A stretch of DNA of 64,000 nt from NCBI RefSeq assembly GCF_004569505.1, contig NZ_SPPK01000002.1, forward strand, positions 930,001-994,000, given 5' to 3'. The number at the start of each line of letters is the position of its first letter. Position 1 is the stretch's first letter. This document shows, one piece after another, positions 8,616 to 15,950 of this stretch. A program made the translations under genes and the position numbers. The stretch is from Dysgonomonas mossii (GTDB taxonomy: Bacteria > Bacteroidota > Bacteroidia > Bacteroidales > Dysgonomonadaceae). The notes under the pieces were generated by a model. That model was not told the origin of the DNA and searched no databases. It worked only from the letters and a program-made list of their open reading frames with translations.

Positions 8616-9742
8616 AGGTTTATACTTGTTGAAAAATAAATTGTAGATTTATTAAAATAGTTAGAGCTAGATGAAGTGAAATTATCAGAATACCTTATAT
8701 CAAAGAATAATGAATTTTTATAATTCAATTTATACTCTAAACCTGCTCCTATATTGTAACCTATTTGGTGGCTATCTATTATTGGATGATCTATCTTATC
8801 GATTGTTATTGTATTATCTGTTATTGTTGAATTAAATAAAGAGTTATTCCACTTGAAGTTATATGAATATATTAGACCTGCATTTATATAAGGGCATACT
8901 TTATTTAAAGGAAGAGTATATCTGAAAAGAAGAGGAACACTTAATGTGTGCATATTTGCAATATAGTCAATATCACCCATCGCATTACTAGATGAGTAAG
9001 AATAGCTGTGTTTGGAATAATAAGCCTCAACATGGAAGGAAAAATCAGTTAAAGAGATTGGTATATTAATGAATCCACCTATAGAGAACGCACCTTCATA
9101 TTTGTAATTTAAAAATTTTAAGTTATTGCTTGCATTAGAAGTCATTCTTAGTTTTTCGAAATTATAGCCTGCAGTTATTCCATATCTTACGTATAATATA
9201 GGGTCAGAGCTACATATCTCATATCTCTTCATTACACCTTTGATTGAAGTCTGGTTATATCTGGATTGTTTAATTACGTTTGTTAATTCGCTGCAAGCAC
9301 TTGTTATTGTCGATAGATTTTCTCTGAAAACAGATTTTCCTGTGTTGTCAAATTCTGGGAAGTCTTTCAATTCGCCATTTTTTTCGACGAAAAATCTCTC
9401 CTTTTTTTCTCCTTTATAATAATAGAAGGCAATATTACCTTCTGTTACTACTTGAAGAAATACTCTTATGGTGGAGTCGTTCAGCTGAATATCTTTTGCT
9501 TTATATTTTTTGCCATTTTTTAATGCATATTCAGATACTTCATATGGAGAATAGTGTGTTGTTTTATTTTTTTCGATAACAGTGCAAAATTTCGCATTCG
9601 ATACGTCGCCTTCATCTGATAAATTAATGTCGTAAGATGTGTGATCTACTGTTTTTAAATAATTTTCTTGAGAATAACATGATAAAGTTGCAATGGAAAT
9701 TAATATAAATAAGATAGTTTTCTTACAAGTCTTCTTCTGCAT
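8612..9742 (-). CDS. Outer-membrane beta-barrel protein (PorT-like)
   Basis: This 376-residue protein has a signal peptide ending near 'ATLSCYSQ'. Its C-terminal half alternates as an outer-membrane beta-barrel ('YVRYGITAGYNFEKL', 'FSIGGFINIPISL', 'IGYNIGAGLEYKL') and ends with an aromatic strand before a polar terminus, like the PorT/outer-membrane beta-barrel family. The first 150 residues are a periplasmic or surface domain I do not recognise. It is the first gene of a two-gene unit with the TIG/kelch lipoprotein, whose start overlaps its stop. The barrel may anchor or display that lipoprotein; this is inference from coupling only. Confidence 0.78.
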   Translation of the reverse strand: MQKKTCKKTILFILISIATLSCYSQENYLKTVDHTSYDINLSDEGDVSNAKFCTVIEKNKTTHYSPYEVSEYALKNGKKYKAKDIQLNDSTIRVFLQVVTEGNIAFYYYKGEKKERFFVEKNGELKDFPEFDNTGKSVFRENLSTITSACSELTNVIKQSRYNQTSIKGVMKRYEICSSDPILYVRYGITAGYNFEKLRMTSNASNNLKFLNYKYEGAFSIGGFINIPISLTDFSFHVEAYYSKHSYSYSSSNAMGDIDYIANMHTLSVPLLFRYTLPLNKVCPYINAGLIYSYNFKWNNSLFNSTITDNTITIDKIDHPIIDSHQIGYNIGAGLEYKLNYKNSLFFDIRYSDNFTSSSSNYFNKSTIYFSTSINL

Positions 9743-9758
9743 ATAGATTTAAGTTGAT

Positions 9759-9770
9759 GTATTTAAATAC
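9759..9770. repeat. 12-bp perfect palindrome
   Basis: GTATTTAAATAC is a perfect palindrome 17 bp before the start of the barrel-protein gene. It may be an operator or an AT-rich chance palindrome. Confidence 0.3.
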
Positions 9771-9824
9771 CTTATATATCTAAGGATAAACATGAATAAA
9801 AGAATGTAAATATAGTGTATTTTT

Positions 9825-9856
9825 ATAAAATTTATGAAATATTTCATAAATTTTAT
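9825..9856. repeat. 32-bp perfect palindrome in divergent intergenic region
   Basis: All 32 bases are self-complementary with no central spacer; the core reads TTTATGAAATATTTCATAAA. It lies between the divergent barrel-protein and fucosidase genes, centred about 70 bp upstream of the likely fucosidase transcription start. It is either a large operator or a cruciform/hairpin-forming element. No U-tract follows on either strand, so it is not a classical terminator. Confidence 0.75.
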
Positions 9857-9897
9857 GTCGCGCTATTCATCTATAATTATAACTTCTCACAATTTAT

Positions 9898-9905
9898 TAA
9901 TTTTG
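9898..9905 (+). promoter_or_regulatory. -7 box of fucosidase gene
   Basis: TAATTTTG matches TAnnTTTG; transcription would start near 9912. No good -33 box precedes it, which fits activator dependence. Confidence 0.5.
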
Positions 9906-9986
9906 TGCCTTTGTAAACTTTCTGTATAACGAAACAGAAGAAATTTAAAAAAAATGTCCTTCATTAATTTAAAATCCCAATATAGC

Positions 9987-11414
9987 ATGAATAGAAAAAT
10001 CATTACTCTTTTATTGTTGTCGATATTGATAACGTCAAATACATTTGCCCAAACTTTTGCTCATGGCAGGTCGGAGTCGTATACATGGCCTAAGGATGAA
10101 AAAGTATTGGACAAACTCGACAAGTGGCAAGACCAAAAGTTTGGAATGCTTATTCACTACGGATTATATTCTCAGTTGGGAATTGTAGAATCATGGTCTA
10201 TTTGTGGTGAAGAAGAAGATTGGATCCCTCGAGATTCTACAATTACTTATGATGCCTATAAACGAAATTATTGGAATACGATAAATAGCTTTAAACCTGA
10301 AAAACTAGATCCGGCTTCTTGGGCTAAGTATGGAAAAAAGGCAGGGATGAATTATGTTGTTTTCACAACAAAGCACCACGATGGCTTTAACCTGTTCGAT
10401 ACAAAGCAATCTGATTTTTCGGTAACGAAGGGTGCATTTAAGAATGACCCACGTAGTAATATTGCTAAAGAAGTGTTTAATGCATTTCGTAGCGAAGGTT
10501 ATATGATAGGGGCTTACTATTCAAAACCCGACTGGCATTCTCAATATTATTGGTGGGATAGATACCCGACTCCCAACCGTAATAATAATTACGATATTGA
10601 AAAAAATAAGTGGAGATGGAACAAGTTCAAAGAGTTTACCTATAATCAGATAGAGGAACTTATGAACGGCGACTATGGTAATATTGATATATTATGGCTC
10701 GATGGTGGCTGGGTACGTCCTGCTCGTAGCGGAGATGCCGAGCGTGCCGGTAAAAATTATAGAGGAGCACAAGATATTGATATGCCTAAAATAGCAGCGA
10801 TGGCACGTCGTTATCAGCCCGGTATATTGGTGGTAGACCGTACTGTTCCGGGAGAGAATGAAAATTATCAGACACCTGAGAGAGGAATTCCCGAAACGCA
10901 ACTCGATCATCCTTGGGAGAGCTGTATTACCCTTGGTTGGGATTGGGGATATGTACCGACAGATCAGTATAAATCACCGGCTGCTATAATACATACCCTA
11001 GTGGAGATTGTAGCTAAAGGAGGTAATCTATTATTGGGTATCGGTCCAAAACCTGACGGAACATTGCCGGATCAGGTAGTTGAACGATTGGAGAAAATAG
11101 GTGATTGGACAATCAAGAATGGAGAAGCGATATATAACACACGCATTACTCCTGTTTATAATGATGGTAAAACATGGTTCACCCAAAGTAAAGATGGCAA
11201 AACGATATATGCTATTGTTTGCTTGGAAGAAGGAAAGCCTCTGCCTACTACTGTTGTATGGAAAGGTAATGAACCCGCGAAAGGAAGTAAAATAAAATTC
11301 TTGCAGACAGGGAAAACTGTAAAATGGAAGAAAACAGCACAAGGAATTGAAGTCTCAATTCCGGCAGGACTTCCTAAAGATCAGGCTGCTTTAGCCTTTT
11401 CTTTTGTAAAATAA
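9987..11414 (+). CDS. Secreted alpha-L-fucosidase (GH29)
   Basis: This glycoside hydrolase family 29 enzyme removes terminal alpha-L-fucose from glycans by a retaining mechanism. The start at ATG 9987 gives a clean signal peptide (MNRKIITLLLLSILITSNTFAQ region); an upstream in-frame ATG at 9954 would put eleven polar residues before it. GH29 hallmarks visible are 'KFGMLIHYGLYS', 'YVVFTTKHHDGFNLFDTKQSDF' and 'IDILWLDGGW', whose Asp (about residue 239) is the expected nucleophile. A short C-terminal beta domain follows from about residue 390. There is no lipobox, so it is periplasmic or secreted. The gene is monocistronic and has no SusC/SusD pair nearby. Confidence 0.92.
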   Translation: MNRKIITLLLLSILITSNTFAQTFAHGRSESYTWPKDEKVLDKLDKWQDQKFGMLIHYGLYSQLGIVESWSICGEEEDWIPRDSTITYDAYKRNYWNTINSFKPEKLDPASWAKYGKKAGMNYVVFTTKHHDGFNLFDTKQSDFSVTKGAFKNDPRSNIAKEVFNAFRSEGYMIGAYYSKPDWHSQYYWWDRYPTPNRNNNYDIEKNKWRWNKFKEFTYNQIEELMNGDYGNIDILWLDGGWVRPARSGDAERAGKNYRGAQDIDMPKIAAMARRYQPGILVVDRTVPGENENYQTPERGIPETQLDHPWESCITLGWDWGYVPTDQYKSPAAIIHTLVEIVAKGGNLLLGIGPKPDGTLPDQVVERLEKIGDWTIKNGEAIYNTRITPVYNDGKTWFTQSKDGKTIYAIVCLEEGKPLPTTVVWKGNEPAKGSKIKFLQTGKTVKWKKTAQGIEVSIPAGLPKDQAALAFSFVK

Positions 11415-11439
11415 GGATCGAACGAATTATTGAGGATGG

Positions 11440-11469
11440 GAGCTGAAGGATTTAATGATCCTTCAGCTC
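11440..11469 (+). terminator. Terminator of the fucosidase gene
   Basis: The stem GAGCTGAAGGAT / ATCCTTCAGCTC with a short loop is followed by the T-rich TATTTCTTTTG on the plus strand. It overlaps the last codons of the convergent ABC-F gene. Confidence 0.7.
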
Positions 11470-13053
11470 TATTTCTTTTGTTATACCTATCTCTCTTACA
11501 AAGTATGCATCGTGTGATATCACCAGAAGAGTTCCTTTGTAATCTTTTATTGTATCGGTGACAATATCCAAACTTTGAATGTCTAGATTATTAGTCGGTT
11601 CATCCAGAATAAACATATCAGGAGCTTTGTTATCAACTTGCATACAGCAAAATACCAACCTCATTTTTTCACCACCACTCAAAATCTTGCATGGCTTGTT
11701 CCATGTATTATATGTAAACAAATATCTATGCAGTAAAATGCGTAATTCATCTTCACTCAAATGATATGAATTGAATTTTTGTAATTGTTCAAAAACCGTA
11801 AGTTCATTATCTATAATTGAATAATCCTGATCGATGTATAAGTACTGAAAATTCGATCGGATAATATGCCCTTGCTTAGGTTCTAAATCTCCAAATATAA
11901 GTTTAAGCAGGGTTGTTTTCCCCTTTCCATTTTCTCCTTTTATAACTATCCTTTCTCCACTTCTAATTTGGAAATCAAGAGGACTGCTCCATAACATCTG
12001 ATCGCTATAGCCAAAATTGATATTTTGGGCGGTTACCAATATTTTCCCGATATGGAGATTCGCATCGTCAAAATTTAATTTGAGGTCTCTTTTCTCGGGT
12101 AGCTGTTGGCGTAACTGTTTCATTTCATCTGCAATATTATCCATTTTATTGGCATGGGTCTCTTGCAACTTTGCTGCACTTGACTCTGCTCTGTTGCGTA
12201 TAGTATTCAGCATGATACGTGGAATACCTTTATCTCCCAGGTCTTTTTTACCTCGTGCATCGCGTTTTTGTTTTCTTTCTGCTGTTTCTTTGGCTATATT
12301 TCGGGCTTTGCGAAGTTCTTTTTGCTTTTCTTCAAGTTGGGACTGTAATGCTTCTTGCTGTTCACCTTTCTGTATTTTGTAAAACTCATAGTTTCCACCA
12401 TAGACTTCAATCTGATTGCGAGTGAGTTCAAACGTAAGGTCAATCAAATTGAGTAAAGTGCGATCGTGACTTACTACAATTACAGTAGCACTACTATTTT
12501 TTATAAGATCATACAATTGTGCCCGACCAGCTTTATCTAAATGGTTCGACGGTTCATCCAGTAAAACATTGGCTGGAGAATGGATATAGGTTCCAGCTAA
12601 AAATACTTTTGTTTTTTCTCCTCCGCTAAGGTTTCTCATCATCTCAGATAGCTGAATATGAGGTAAACCCCATTTTGACAGGGCGCTATACGCACGTTCT
12701 TCTACATTCCAATCATCTGCGAGGAGTGTAAAGTTAGTAGTGTTTGTATTTCCTTCTAATATTGCATGAAGCGCTCTCAATTTCTCACTGATTTGTAAAG
12801 CCTCCGCAACGGTGTAATGATCGTATTGACCAAAATGTTGAGGTACATAATAGGGGCGTTCATCCTGATAGATAACTTCTCCTTCCGATGGTTGAACACT
12901 TCCTGAAATGATACCTAAGAGTGTCGACTTTCCTGATCCGTTACTGCCAATCAACGATACTTTTTGTCCTTTAGGAACAGAAAAATTAATATTATGAAAT
13001 AAGGGCTCTTTATCACGATGTATATATGATAATTGTTTTACGATAATACTCAT
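11452..13053 (-). CDS. ABC-F family ATPase (ribosome-acting)
   Basis: This 533-residue soluble protein has two ABC ATPase domains and no membrane segments, the ABC-F architecture. Members bind the ribosomal E site and either assist translation or protect against antibiotics. Domain 1 has Walker A GSNGSGKST (residues 36-44) and signature LSGGEKTKVFLAG. A long charged linker follows (rich in E, K, Q, R; around residues 235-320). Domain 2 has GENGKGKTTLL, LSGGEKMRLVF and 'FILDEPTNNLD'. An in-frame ATG at 13107 would add 18 residues, but it lies within a palindrome, and ATG 13053 gives the usual MSIIVKQLSY start. A leader of about 300 nt with short ORFs suggests attenuation control. Whether it confers drug resistance is unproven. 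Confidence 0.9.
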   Translation of the reverse strand: MSIIVKQLSYIHRDKEPLFHNINFSVPKGQKVSLIGSNGSGKSTLLGIISGSVQPSEGEVIYQDERPYYVPQHFGQYDHYTVAEALQISEKLRALHAILEGNTNTTNFTLLADDWNVEERAYSALSKWGLPHIQLSEMMRNLSGGEKTKVFLAGTYIHSPANVLLDEPSNHLDKAGRAQLYDLIKNSSATVIVVSHDRTLLNLIDLTFELTRNQIEVYGGNYEFYKIQKGEQQEALQSQLEEKQKELRKARNIAKETAERKQKRDARGKKDLGDKGIPRIMLNTIRNRAESSAAKLQETHANKMDNIADEMKQLRQQLPEKRDLKLNFDDANLHIGKILVTAQNINFGYSDQMLWSSPLDFQIRSGERIVIKGENGKGKTTLLKLIFGDLEPKQGHIIRSNFQYLYIDQDYSIIDNELTVFEQLQKFNSYHLSEDELRILLHRYLFTYNTWNKPCKILSGGEKMRLVFCCMQVDNKAPDMFILDEPTNNLDIQSLDIVTDTIKDYKGTLLVISHDAYFVREIGITKEIELKDH

Positions 13054-13093
13054 AAACCTATTTTTTAAATAAATAATTAGGTAATTGTGTTTT

Positions 13094-13107
13094 ATGGCAT
13101 ATGCCAT
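13094..13107. repeat. 14-bp perfect palindrome near ABC-F start
   Basis: ATGGCATATGCCAT is self-complementary and includes the alternative upstream ATG of the ABC-F frame. It could be part of a leader structure that controls translation, or an operator. Confidence 0.5.
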
Positions 13108-13121
13108 GATAGTCGAAGACT

Positions 13122-13141
13122 TTGTTCAAAAGTTTGAACAA
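13122..13141. repeat. Inverted repeat upstream of ABC-F gene
   Basis: Nine-base arms TTGTTCAAA / TTTGAACAA are separated by two bases. The site resembles an operator of a dimeric winged-helix or TetR-type regulator, but it could also fold as a hairpin in the ABC-F leader. Confidence 0.5.
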
Positions 13142-13218
13142 AATGCAACTTACATAAGAGTATCGATTAATACTTTTTATTCTTTAAAAATAGAGGATTA
13201 CATGATATCTAAGTTTAG

Positions 13219-13236
13219 CAGACTGTGGATAGTCTG
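13219..13236 (-). promoter_or_regulatory. Leader hairpin of ABC-F mRNA
   Basis: Six-base arms CAGACT / AGTCTG enclose a six-base loop, starting 18 bases after the stop of the 17-codon upstream ORF. A second symmetrical element, CCGGATAATCCGG (13269-13281), lies inside that ORF. Confidence 0.35.
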
Positions 13237-13254
13237 ATATAGTTGAATACTGAT

Positions 13255-13308
13255 TTAACCAAAATGTACCGGATAATCCGGATTTGACAAAATGGCTGTT
13301 ACAACCAT
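13255..13308 (-). CDS. Candidate leader peptide of ABC-F gene (17 aa)
   Basis: The frame encodes MVVTAILSNPDYPVHFG and a TAA stop. It begins about 43 bases after the predicted transcription start and ends about 200 bases before the ABC-F start. A five-codon ORF (MRISK, 13313-13330) ends four bases before it. Antibiotic-responsive ABC-F genes in Firmicutes are often controlled by ribosome stalling on such short ORFs. No sequence match is claimed, and chance is possible for so short a frame. Confidence 0.3.
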   Translation of the reverse strand: MVVTAILSNPDYPVHFG

Positions 13309-13357
13309 CGTATTACTTAGATATTCTCATTGGAGTATTTATTCGTTAATAGTATTG

Positions 13358-13365
13358 CAAAGGTA
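13358..13365 (-). promoter_or_regulatory. -7 box of ABC-F gene
   Basis: TACCTTTG on the minus strand matches TAnnTTTG. It predicts a start near 13351 and a leader of about 300 nt. Confidence 0.5.
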
Positions 13366-13469
13366 ACAATCTTTTAGAGAATTCAATAAAGCAATATTGT
13401 ATAATCGTAAAACTAGGTCTTTCATATAAAAATTTAATTTACAAACAATGCAAGTATATACTAAAAGCA

Positions 13470-13500
13470 CAAGGCTTCTGCAAATATTGCAAAAGCCTTG
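13470..13500 (-). terminator. Terminator-like hairpin after tpx
   Basis: Arms CAAGGCTT / AAGCCTTG with further pairing of TGCAA/TTGCA inside lie 41 bp past the tpx stop on the minus strand, followed by TGCTTTTAG. The U-tract is short. Confidence 0.55.
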
Positions 13501-13540
13501 ATTGAAAAATACTTCTTATTGCTTTACAGCTATCTAGTTT

Positions 13541-14044
13541 TTATTTTTTTAGAACACTTAAGGCTGCCTCATAGTTCGGTTCATTTGTAGTTTCTTCTAC
13601 TAATTCATTGTATAGCACCTTTCCATCAGCATCAAGTACTACTACCGAACGAGCCAAAAGACCTTTCAATGGGCCGTCAACAGTTAATACTCCATAATCT
13701 TTTGCAAATTCAGCATTTCTGAAAACAGAAGCTGGTTCTACATTATCTATACCTTCTGCTGTACAGAAACGTCCGGCAGCAAATGGAAGGTCGGCGGAGA
13801 TAGCCAATACAACAGTGTTAGGAAGACTTGCAGCTTCTTTATTAAATTTGCGAACTGATGCAGCACATACTCCGGTGTCGATACTTGGGAAAATATTTAG
13901 AATTACATTTTTACCTTTAAGATCTTTCAATGTGACGTCTGATAAATCTTTTTTCACAAGAGTGAAAGCCGGAGCTACTGAACCTACTGTTGGTAATTGT
14001 CCACTGGTATTAACCGGAGATCCTTTAAATGTTATTTTTGCCAT
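13541..14044 (-). CDS. tpx: Thiol peroxidase (atypical 2-Cys peroxiredoxin)
   Basis: Tpx reduces hydrogen peroxide and alkyl hydroperoxides with electrons from thioredoxin in the cytoplasm or periplasm. The 167-residue protein fits the family length. The peroxidatic cysteine is Cys60 in SIDTGVC and the resolving cysteine is Cys94 in GRFC, 34 residues apart as in E. coli Tpx. No signal peptide is seen. It is the last gene of a three-gene unit after an OhrR-like regulator and a nitroreductase (gap 32 bp), so peroxide-responsive control is likely. Confidence 0.95.
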   Translation of the reverse strand: MAKITFKGSPVNTSGQLPTVGSVAPAFTLVKKDLSDVTLKDLKGKNVILNIFPSIDTGVCAASVRKFNKEAASLPNTVVLAISADLPFAAGRFCTAEGIDNVEPASVFRNAEFAKDYGVLTVDGPLKGLLARSVVVLDADGKVLYNELVEETTNEPNYEAALSVLKK

Positions 14045-14076
14045 AATTTTTTGTTTTTAAGCGTTAGTTAATATTA

Positions 14077-14712
14077 TTATTTTATTTCGATAAGAAAATC
14101 TTTTTTAGGGTGACGCACTTTTTTTAGATTTACGAGCCAGTCATTATTTTCGTCACGATAACCTAATGGTAGTATTGTAACACTTTTGAGGCCACGTTCG
14201 TTCAAATTTAATAATTTATCTAGTGCATCATTATCAAAACCCTCCATTGGAGTACTGTCTACTTTAAGCTCTGCAGCCATTGCCATTGCGAATGCAAATG
14301 CAATATATGACTGACGCGCTGCATGCTCGAAGTTCAACTCGGCCGGACGCTGTAAATACGCATTTTTTAGTCTATCTGTGTAATCTTTATACTGGTTGGG
14401 GTCCTGCTTCCGGCCGTCTGTAGTGTGTTTGTATATTGTGTCTATGCGTTCTGCTGTATAATTGTCCCATGCGGCAAACACCAATAGGTGCGATGCATCG
14501 GCTATTTGTTGTTGGTTGAATGCAATCGGAACGATTTTTTCTTTTAATTCCTGATTTGTAATTTCTATTACCTCAAAAGGTTGTAATCCCGATGAAGTAG
14601 GTGCAAGCCAAGCTGCATCAATAATATCGTTGACTAATTTTTGATCTACTTTTTTTGAAGAGTCAAATTTTTTTGTTGCATATCTCCATTCCAAAGATTC
14701 TATTAAGCTCAT
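14077..14712 (-). CDS. NAD(P)H-dependent nitroreductase (NfsB-like)
   Basis: This 211-residue protein belongs to the oxygen-insensitive nitroreductase family, FMN enzymes that reduce nitroaromatics, quinones or related electrophiles with NAD(P)H. Family marks are the N-terminal 'EWRYATKKFDSSKKV' FMN-binding segment, 'AAWLAPTSSGLQPFEVIEI', and the C-terminal 'GLKSVTILPLGYRDENND'. It sits between the OhrR-like regulator (36 bp upstream) and tpx (32 bp downstream) in one unit, which suggests a role in redox or electrophile stress. The physiological substrate is unknown. Confidence 0.92.
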   Translation of the reverse strand: MSLIESLEWRYATKKFDSSKKVDQKLVNDIIDAAWLAPTSSGLQPFEVIEITNQELKEKIVPIAFNQQQIADASHLLVFAAWDNYTAERIDTIYKHTTDGRKQDPNQYKDYTDRLKNAYLQRPAELNFEHAARQSYIAFAFAMAMAAELKVDSTPMEGFDNDALDKLLNLNERGLKSVTILPLGYRDENNDWLVNLKKVRHPKKDFLIEIK

Positions 14713-14748
14713 ATTGTTTTTTGTTGTTTTATTATAATTAGAAAATAT

Positions 14749-15195
14749 TTATAGCAATTTGGCATTGCATTTACTCGTTATATTCAGTATTTTTTTTAGA
14801 TGCTCCCGAAGTGTTACCAATTCCTCATCTCCAATCTCCAATGCTTTCTTCATTGCCGGAGGGATAGATTCTGCTTCTTTCTCCAAAGCTTCACCTTTTT
14901 CTGTGATAAGAATATCAACTACTCTTTCATCTTCGGAAGAACGCTTGCGGATAAGGAATCCATTTGCTTCCATCCTTTTCAAGAGTGGGGTAAGAGTTCC
15001 GCTGTCGAGCCAAAGTAATTCGCCTAGTTGCTTTACTGTTACCGTTTTATATTCCCATAAAACCATGATGACGAGGTACTGTGGATAGGTGAGTCCTATC
15101 TTATCGAGATAAGGACGATATATTGCAGTAACTTGTCTCGATAAAGCATATATCGGAAAGCATAATTGATTATTTAATTTTAAACTATCATTCAT
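14749..15195 (-). CDS. OhrR-like MarR family redox regulator
   Basis: This 148-residue winged-helix repressor belongs to the MarR family, OhrR branch. The N-terminal 'NNQLCFPIYALSRQ' holds Cys12 at the place of the peroxide-sensing Cys15 of B. subtilis OhrR. It is followed by the family-typical 'YRPYLDKIGLTYPQYLVIMVLWE' and the wing 'RKRSSEDERVVDI'. Oxidation of the cysteine would release DNA and derepress the operon. It is the first gene of the unit OhrR-nitroreductase-tpx, so it probably autoregulates. No ohr gene itself is in the window. I did not find the classic OhrR palindrome upstream. Confidence 0.9.
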   Translation of the reverse strand: MNDSLKLNNQLCFPIYALSRQVTAIYRPYLDKIGLTYPQYLVIMVLWEYKTVTVKQLGELLWLDSGTLTPLLKRMEANGFLIRKRSSEDERVVDILITEKGEALEKEAESIPPAMKKALEIGDEELVTLREHLKKILNITSKCNAKLL

Positions 15196-15324
15196 TATTT
15201 TAGTTTCCCTAAATTTGATTGTGTAAAATTAAATATTATAAAATATAATTGAGCGTTTCTAATGTTAAATAAAATAGATATAGAATTAAAGTATGAGGTA
15301 TAGAGTTTGTTGATGAAAAGGGAT

Positions 15325-15927
15325 TTATCCTTTGCCCGATTTAGATCTGAATGTAATAACTACCTCTTCGAATCCCATCGCTTTTAGGATAGGTTTCAAT
15401 AGGTTTACTGCATTGTCTCTGCTTTGGCTGAGCATATCCAGTTGTTTGGCCTTTTCGTTGAGCTGTTGTTCTGCAAAGGTGTATGCTTCATCAACTATAT
15501 CCGTTGATTCCCATAGACCGAATTCCATGTCGTATACTCTCGATTTGGAATGATCAACTTTTACATGGCATATTTCGGGAGAGGGGAGTTGTAGATGTAT
15601 TGTTTTTTCGGAAACAGTTATGTCTTCGGGTTTTAGTTTGGTCAGGTCTACACAGCATATAACTTCTCCATATATAATTAGTCCAGTTTTTGCGTTAGGC
15701 AGCCATCTTCGGATTTTTTTATACTTCATCATATCCTGAATACTATACTTTGTTACTTCAAGATTGCCTAGACTTTCTATTTCTTGAAGTACCATATTGT
15801 GGGATATCTGTACCGTAGCATTCTTTTTTGTATTAATGAGGTACATCACCATTATACCCAGAATGATTCCTGTAGCGAGTATAAAGATCTGTGATTTTAA
15901 TGTCTGAGGTCTTATATTGATTGCCAT
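15325..15927 (-). CDS. DUF4230 membrane-anchored protein
   Basis: This 200-residue protein has one N-terminal membrane segment (about residues 13-31) and a periplasmic DUF4230 domain ('LEVTKYSIQDMMKYKK...GLIIYGEVICCVDLTKL') ending in a basic tail. The function of DUF4230 is not established; members are widespread in Bacteroidota and Firmicutes. It follows the TPM-domain gene by 23 bp in the same direction, so it is likely the last gene of the LemA-TPM-DUF4230 unit at the cell envelope. Confidence 0.85.
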   Translation of the reverse strand: MAINIRPQTLKSQIFILATGIILGIMVMYLINTKKNATVQISHNMVLQEIESLGNLEVTKYSIQDMMKYKKIRRWLPNAKTGLIIYGEVICCVDLTKLKPEDITVSEKTIHLQLPSPEICHVKVDHSKSRVYDMEFGLWESTDIVDEAYTFAEQQLNEKAKQLDMLSQSRDNAVNLLKPILKAMGFEEVVITFRSKSGKG

Positions 15928-15950
15928 AAGCGTATATTTTATAGGATTTT

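Larger units (their letters stand above)
13054..13540. other. Intergenic region holding the ABC-F leader
   Basis: No full gene is present. The region holds the ABC-F promoter (13358-13365), two adjacent short ORFs (13313-13330 and 13255-13308), a hairpin (13219-13236), two palindromes near the ABC-F start (13094-13107 and 13122-13141) and the terminator-like hairpin after tpx (13470-13500). Confidence 0.6.
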
